Shown here in pieces: positions 60,691 to 64,000 of a DNA stretch of 64,000 nucleotides; position 1 is the first letter of the stretch, and every line of letters starts with the position of its first letter. Made by a program: the position numbers and the translations under genes. The notes below the pieces were generated by a model. That model was not told the DNA's origin. It saw nothing but the letters and a program-made list of their open reading frames with translations, and searched no databases. Origin of the DNA: Dyadobacter sp. CY326 (GTDB lineage Bacteria > Bacteroidota > Bacteroidia > Cytophagales > Spirosomataceae); contig NZ_JAJUXI010000013.1 in NCBI RefSeq assembly GCF_021390515.1, forward strand, positions 176,415 through 240,414, written 5' to 3'.

Positions 60691-61311
60691 ATGAAAAACG
60701 TAGCAGATTTGTTTCCGTTGACCGTTACCGAAAATGCATATTCTTACGCCGATTATATGCGGTTAATGGAAAAAGTTGTTTTGGAAAAAAGGACAACGGG
60801 CGAGAAACAATCGGAAGATTTGAACCATTACACAAGGCTTAACCTGGCCAGAATGCAGCGTCTCAACAAGACCGTGACTGTGACAGATGAGCTGAAAAAT
60901 ACAGTTGATCAAATCACGATTCCGCAGACTTGGTATATTTTGACAGAGGCTTGGTGCGGTGACGCTTCACAAAATATTCCGCCCATCGTCGCGGCGACTC
61001 TGTCAAACCCATTGATCACAGTTAAAATGCTTCTGCGCGACGAAAATCCAGCAATTATGGACGCATATCTGACAAACGGTGGCCGATCTATTCCCAAATT
61101 AATTGCTGTGGATGACGATTTTAATGAGCTTTTTAGCTGGGGGCCAAGGCCGACGGGAGGACAGGAAATGCTGGAAGCTTACAAAGCGAATCCGGCAAAA
61201 ACTTACAAAGAGTTCTCCGAAGAGATGCAGCGCTGGTATTTGGCGGACAAGTCGCTGAGTTTGCAAAAGGAATTGCAAGCATTACTGGAAGGTGTTTTGG
61301 TTGAAAAGTAA
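60691..61311 (+). CDS. Thioredoxin-fold family protein
   Basis: A 206-residue cytosolic protein with a thioredoxin-like domain from about residue 60 (TWYILTEAWCGDASQNIPPI, ITVKMLLRDENPAIMDAYLT, NGGRSIPKLIAVD). The active-site segment reads WCGDA, with only one cysteine where CxxC is expected, so a disulfide-oxidoreductase role is doubtful. Cis-proline is retained in RSIPKL. Similar single-Cys proteins are common in Bacteroidota. Confidence 0.82.
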   Translation: MKNVADLFPLTVTENAYSYADYMRLMEKVVLEKRTTGEKQSEDLNHYTRLNLARMQRLNKTVTVTDELKNTVDQITIPQTWYILTEAWCGDASQNIPPIVAATLSNPLITVKMLLRDENPAIMDAYLTNGGRSIPKLIAVDDDFNELFSWGPRPTGGQEMLEAYKANPAKTYKEFSEEMQRWYLADKSLSLQKELQALLEGVLVEK

Positions 61312-61339
61312 GTTTTAAAAATCAGTTTAGTCTATATTT

Positions 61340-62554
61340 GTGATAGACAGCATAAGCCAAGTTAAATTCAGATTAAGAGGTTTGTCCGCATATTTCAAAA
61401 ATATATCAGAAGGAATTAGCACAACAGTCACCGGCATGCGGTTGACTTTGAGGCACTTGTGGAGTGCCCGGAAGCGTCGCAAGCTGGTAGATATCCGGAC
61501 GGATGATTTTTTTGGAGGACAGGAGGGAATGGTTACGATTCAATATCCACTGGAAACCATTCCAATTCCGGATAACGGTCGTTATCGGCTGCACAATGAA
61601 ATTGACGATTGCATTGTTTGCGACAAGTGCGTGAAAGTTTGCCCGGTCGATTGCATTGATATTGAACCCATTAGAGCCATTGAAGAAGTGGGTCGAGCGT
61701 CTGATGGCTCGCCGATCCGGTTATATGCTGCGAAGTTTGACATTGATATGGCAAAGTGCTGCTATTGCGGACTTTGTACAACCGTATGTCCGACGGAATG
61801 TCTGACGATGACCAAGACATTCGATTACAGCGAGTTGGATGTGCGGGATATGGTTTACAATTATGCCAATCTTTCAGCTGACGAAGCGGACGAAAAACGC
61901 CGTTTGCTCGATCAGTTCCAAAAAGAAAAAGAAGCATTAAAAGCGGCTTCTAAGCCTGTGGTTACCGCTGAGCAACCCGCTGCAAATCCGGCAAAACCTG
62001 TGTTTAAGCCGGGAATGAAGCCAAAAGTTCAGGATGTTGAAGCGAAAGAGGAAGTTCCCTTGGAAAAACCTGCACGCCCGGTTTTTCTTCCAAAAAAACC
62101 AGCTTCGGCCGCTCAAAGTGATGAAATTAAAGATGGAAAAATAGAAGAACCTCCCAAGGCCGCGCCTAAATTGCCTTTTAAGCCTTCTATGAAACCGAAG
62201 ACTGCTGATTCACAAGAAAAAACGGAGGCAGTCAATCTGGAGCAATCCATAACTGAAGAGCCAGCAAAACTAGCAGCGCGACCGATTTTTAAGCCAAAAA
62301 TGAAACCTCGGGTTTCAAATGCTGAAACAAGCGAAGAGCCGAAACCAGCTGTTGACAACCGGGAACAGCCCAAAGTTGCGGAAATGCTCGCGGAGGTTAA
62401 GCCGAGACCAGCATTCCGTCCGACGATGAAGCCGAAGGCGGTTGCTGAAGAAAAAAAGTCGGATGTTGACGAGTCAAAGCCAGAGGTTGTTCCTGATGAG
62501 ATCAAGCCGAAACCAGCATTTCGCCCGACCATGAAGCCTAAGCCCAAAGAATAA
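61340..62554 (+). CDS. nuoI: NADH-quinone oxidoreductase subunit I with repeated C-terminal tail
   Basis: A 404-residue protein starting at GTG. Residues about 90-155 carry two 4Fe-4S sites, C91-x2-C94-x2-C97-x3-C101-P and C140-x2-C143-x2-C146-x3-C150-P, as in NuoI, which carries electrons in the complex I arm. The last 200 residues are unusual: six copies of a motif near FRPTMKPK (about residues 219, 247, 278, 314, 356 and 391) separated by acidic/proline linkers. Typical NuoI is 150-180 residues. Fe-S and J/K neighbours support the call. Confidence 0.87.
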   Translation: MIDSISQVKFRLRGLSAYFKNISEGISTTVTGMRLTLRHLWSARKRRKLVDIRTDDFFGGQEGMVTIQYPLETIPIPDNGRYRLHNEIDDCIVCDKCVKVCPVDCIDIEPIRAIEEVGRASDGSPIRLYAAKFDIDMAKCCYCGLCTTVCPTECLTMTKTFDYSELDVRDMVYNYANLSADEADEKRRLLDQFQKEKEALKAASKPVVTAEQPAANPAKPVFKPGMKPKVQDVEAKEEVPLEKPARPVFLPKKPASAAQSDEIKDGKIEEPPKAAPKLPFKPSMKPKTADSQEKTEAVNLEQSITEEPAKLAARPIFKPKMKPRVSNAETSEEPKPAVDNREQPKVAEMLAEVKPRPAFRPTMKPKAVAEEKKSDVDESKPEVVPDEIKPKPAFRPTMKPKPKE

Positions 62555-62596
62555 GGCTTAGTTTTGCTTTCAATTGATTAAACGTTGAGATTATAT

Positions 62597-63115
62597 ATGG
62601 AGGTTGCAGCATTTTATGGATTTTCAATACTCGCAATCGCTTCTGCGCTCTTCATTTTATTTTCGAAAAATCTTATTTACGGCGCATTCGCATTGTTTTT
62701 AGCATTTCTTGGCGTTGCTGCTTTGTATGTGCTGGCAGGAGCAGATTTCCTGGGTGTTACGCAAATTATGATCTATGTTGGCGGCATTTTGGTGTTGCTG
62801 ATCTTTGGAATAATGCTGACGCAGAAGACGAAAAGTGATGACCCGAAAGTCCATAATCGGGTGGAAATTTTGATAAAGCGAGAGATTTGGGGGTTTTTAA
62901 TCGGCACAGGGTTATTTGTTTTTTTGATCAAAATCATTATTTCCGCCGACTTCAAAATGGCTGGGGATTCGATCAGCAGCAAGTCTACAATTAAGACCAT
63001 AGGCGTTGAATTGATGACGAGCCACCTTTTACCATTCGAAATTGCAGCCATTCTTTTGCTCGTGACGCTCGTTGGCGCGGCATATCTGGCAATGAACCGC
63101 AATCCTGCCTCATGA
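62597..63115 (+). CDS. nuoJ: NADH-quinone oxidoreductase subunit J
   Basis: A 172-residue protein with five membrane helices: FYGFSILAIASALFILFSKN, LAFLGVAALYVLAGADFLGV, TQIMIYVGGILVLLIFGIML and the C-terminal LLPFEIAAILLLVTLVGAAY. These are the NuoJ helices of complex I. I took the ATG at 62597 (MEVAAFYG); a TTG at 62585 is less likely. It ends overlapping nuoK by 4 bases. Confidence 0.92.
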   Translation: MEVAAFYGFSILAIASALFILFSKNLIYGAFALFLAFLGVAALYVLAGADFLGVTQIMIYVGGILVLLIFGIMLTQKTKSDDPKVHNRVEILIKREIWGFLIGTGLFVFLIKIIISADFKMAGDSISSKSTIKTIGVELMTSHLLPFEIAAILLLVTLVGAAYLAMNRNPAS

Positions 63116-63423
63116 CATCCATTCCTATTCACCATTATCTGATTGTTGCAGCGGCTTTATTTTGCATTGGCTTGGCTATTGCGATCACGAAGCGCCATTT
63201 CATCGGGATTCTTTTGGGGATTGAATTGATGCTTAATGCGGTCAATATCAATCTTGTAGCATTTAGTCGATATGATCCCGAGCGTTTGAGCGGTCAGCTA
63301 TTTGCGCTTTTTGTGATCGTTGTTGCTGCCGCCGAAGTAACCGTTGCGCTTGCCATTATCCTGCGCGTTTATGGTTATTTCAAATCTGTCGATCCGGATG
63401 AAGTAGATGAGCTAAAACAATAG
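63112..63423 (+). CDS. nuoK: NADH-quinone oxidoreductase subunit K
   Basis: A 103-residue protein with three helices: HHYLIVAAALFCIGLAIAIT, FIGILLGIELMLNAVNINLV and ALFVIVVAAAEVTVALAIIL. The two buried glutamates, about E37 (GIELMLNA) and E71 (AAAEVTVA), needed for proton transfer, are both present. Coupled to nuoJ. No nuoL follows. Confidence 0.94.
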   Translation: MTSIPIHHYLIVAAALFCIGLAIAITKRHFIGILLGIELMLNAVNINLVAFSRYDPERLSGQLFALFVIVVAAAEVTVALAIILRVYGYFKSVDPDEVDELKQ

Positions 63424-63447
63424 GCTTTATAGCGCAACTGACATGCA

Positions 63448-63894
63448 ATGAATTGGTTTTTTCTGTTTTTGGCTTTCTTGATCGGCATCAGCAACGCGGT
63501 GCAGTCTGGTGTGAATGTGCAGTTGCGCGAATCCTTCAACAATCCGATTTTAGCAGCCCTAACTTCCTTTTTTGTGGGTTTTGTTGTCCTTTTGATCGCC
63601 TTTGCGTGCTTTAATCAAAATCCAATCCCAAGCCTCGCGGACTTCAAACAAATATCCTGGACACGCTTCATGGGCGGCGTGTTGGGCGCTTTTTATGTGC
63701 TGACTGTTGTGTTTATCGTCCGAAACATTGGCCCGGCAAACATGATCTGTCTGGTTGTGGCCGGACAAATGATCGCGGCAATCGCGATTGATCATTATGG
63801 ATTACAAGGATTTGCGGTGCATCAAATTACATTGCCGAGAATTGCAGGCGCGATTTTGCTTGTTGTCGGAGTTTATTTGATCCTCAAAAACTAA
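63448..63894 (+). CDS. YdcZ/DUF606-family small transporter
   Basis: A 148-residue membrane protein with five helices: WFFLFLAFLIGISNAVQSGV, AALTSFFVGFVVLLIAFACF, GVLGAFYVLTVVFIVRNIGP, MICLVVAGQMIAAIAIDHYG and AGAILLVVGVYLILKN. This is the half-size DMT (EamA-related) YdcZ family, probably acting as a dimer; substrate unknown. It follows nuoK by 24 bases, then an insertion sequence. Confidence 0.87.
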   Translation: MNWFFLFLAFLIGISNAVQSGVNVQLRESFNNPILAALTSFFVGFVVLLIAFACFNQNPIPSLADFKQISWTRFMGGVLGAFYVLTVVFIVRNIGPANMICLVVAGQMIAAIAIDHYGLQGFAVHQITLPRIAGAILLVVGVYLILKN

Positions 63895-63909
63895 AAAAGC
63901 GATCCGTTT

Positions 63910-64000
63910 TGGACTGAACCCCAAAAGTTGGACGAGTTTAAGAATTAACGATTAGTGTGATGAGCTCGGTATTGTACCGGGCTCATTCCGTTTAAATTCA
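63910..64000 (-). mobile_element. IS3-family insertion sequence, one end only
   Basis: Begins at TGGACTGAACCCCAAAAGTT (63910 on), which reads as an IS3-type terminal inverted repeat starting TG. It contains the C-terminus of a transposase on the minus strand. The other end lies beyond the window, so its length, target duplication and exact family branch are unknown. Confidence 0.75.
63945..64000 (-). CDS. IS3-family transposase OrfB, C-terminal fragment
   Basis: The minus strand encodes NLNGMSPVQYRAHHTNR before the stop at 63945-63947. This is the conserved C-terminal pattern of IS3/IS150-type rve transposases (M-S-P-x-x-Y-R). Only about 17 residues are in the window; the DDE residues are outside it. 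Confidence 0.8.
   Translation of the reverse strand, partial: NLNGMSPVQYRAHHTNR

Noticed and set aside
62113..62547. Antisense ORF of 144 codons inside nuoI
   Set aside because: It is the mirror of the repeated proline/lysine tail and its low-complexity composition follows from that.

Overview
The window looks like chromosome from a Bacteroidota bacterium of the order Cytophagales, most like Dyadobacter or a close Spirosomataceae relative. I infer this from family content and did not search any database. The evidence is: promoters of the TTTG-N19/20-TAnnTTTG type with weak Shine-Dalgarno use; gldH, porT and two cargo proteins with a gliding/type IX secretion (T9SS) C-terminal domain; menaquinone-type ubiE; cytochrome b558-type succinate dehydrogenase; and Bacteroidota families such as DUF3127 and DUF2795. 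Most of it is ordinary core genome with short accessory patches.

Layout. 1-393: 5' part of a secreted protein that runs off the left edge. 600-5890: succinate dehydrogenase sdhC-sdhA-[membrane glycosyltransferase-like gene]-sdhB, with a clear promoter and terminator. 5900-10200 (minus): Skp/OmpH chaperone, small membrane protein, penicillin-acylase-type hydrolase, CutC. 10300-12700: HigB/HigA toxin-antitoxin pair, DUF2795 protein, AlbA_2/Schlafen-type protein, DUF3127 protein with an SSB-like tail. 12700-21510: cystathionine synthase/lyase, TVP38 protein, sodium:solute symporter plus DapA/NanA-type aldolase, a sigma fragment, AraC regulator, DoxX, MFS transporter, alpha/beta hydrolase. 21500-23120: RelE-type toxin-antitoxin and prfB with its programmed frameshift. 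23150-23770: a four-helix-bundle gene between inverted arrays of 10-bp repeats. 23800-32020: lpd, hybrid histidine kinase, YdjC deacetylase, outer-membrane protein, heptose kinase, GNAT, ribBA. 32200-38450: two tandem T9SS cargo paralogues, YbaB, GT2 glycosyltransferase, PspC, cold-shock protein. 38500-48990: lysS, AsmA-like protein, response regulator, beta-propeller-like protein, AI-2E/PerM exporter family, gldH, Fe-S electron-transfer pair. 49200-53150: tRNA-Phe, an XRE/PD-(D/E)XK nuclease pair, outer-membrane barrel, ubiE-porT, tRNA-Val followed by a broken tandem copy of itself. 53160-60650: sugar isomerase and Gfo/Idh/MocA oxidoreductase, then a bi-domain oxidoreductase/heparinase/GT4 operon. 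60690-63900: thioredoxin-like protein, nuoI-nuoJ-nuoK detached from the rest of complex I, and a YdcZ transporter. The right edge cuts an IS3-family insertion sequence.

How the genes work together. sdhCAB, nuoIJK, lpd and ubiE belong to menaquinone-based respiration. gldH, porT and the T9SS cargo genes belong to gliding and secretion. The 55.4-60.7 kb operon looks like an exopolysaccharide synthesis or modification module. The most unusual items are the disrupted second tRNA-Val copy, the repeat-bracketed four-helix gene, the six-fold proline/lysine motif on NuoI, the membrane gene inside the sdh operon, and the SSB-like tail on the DUF3127 protein. I found no CRISPR array, rRNA, prophage or large integrative element.
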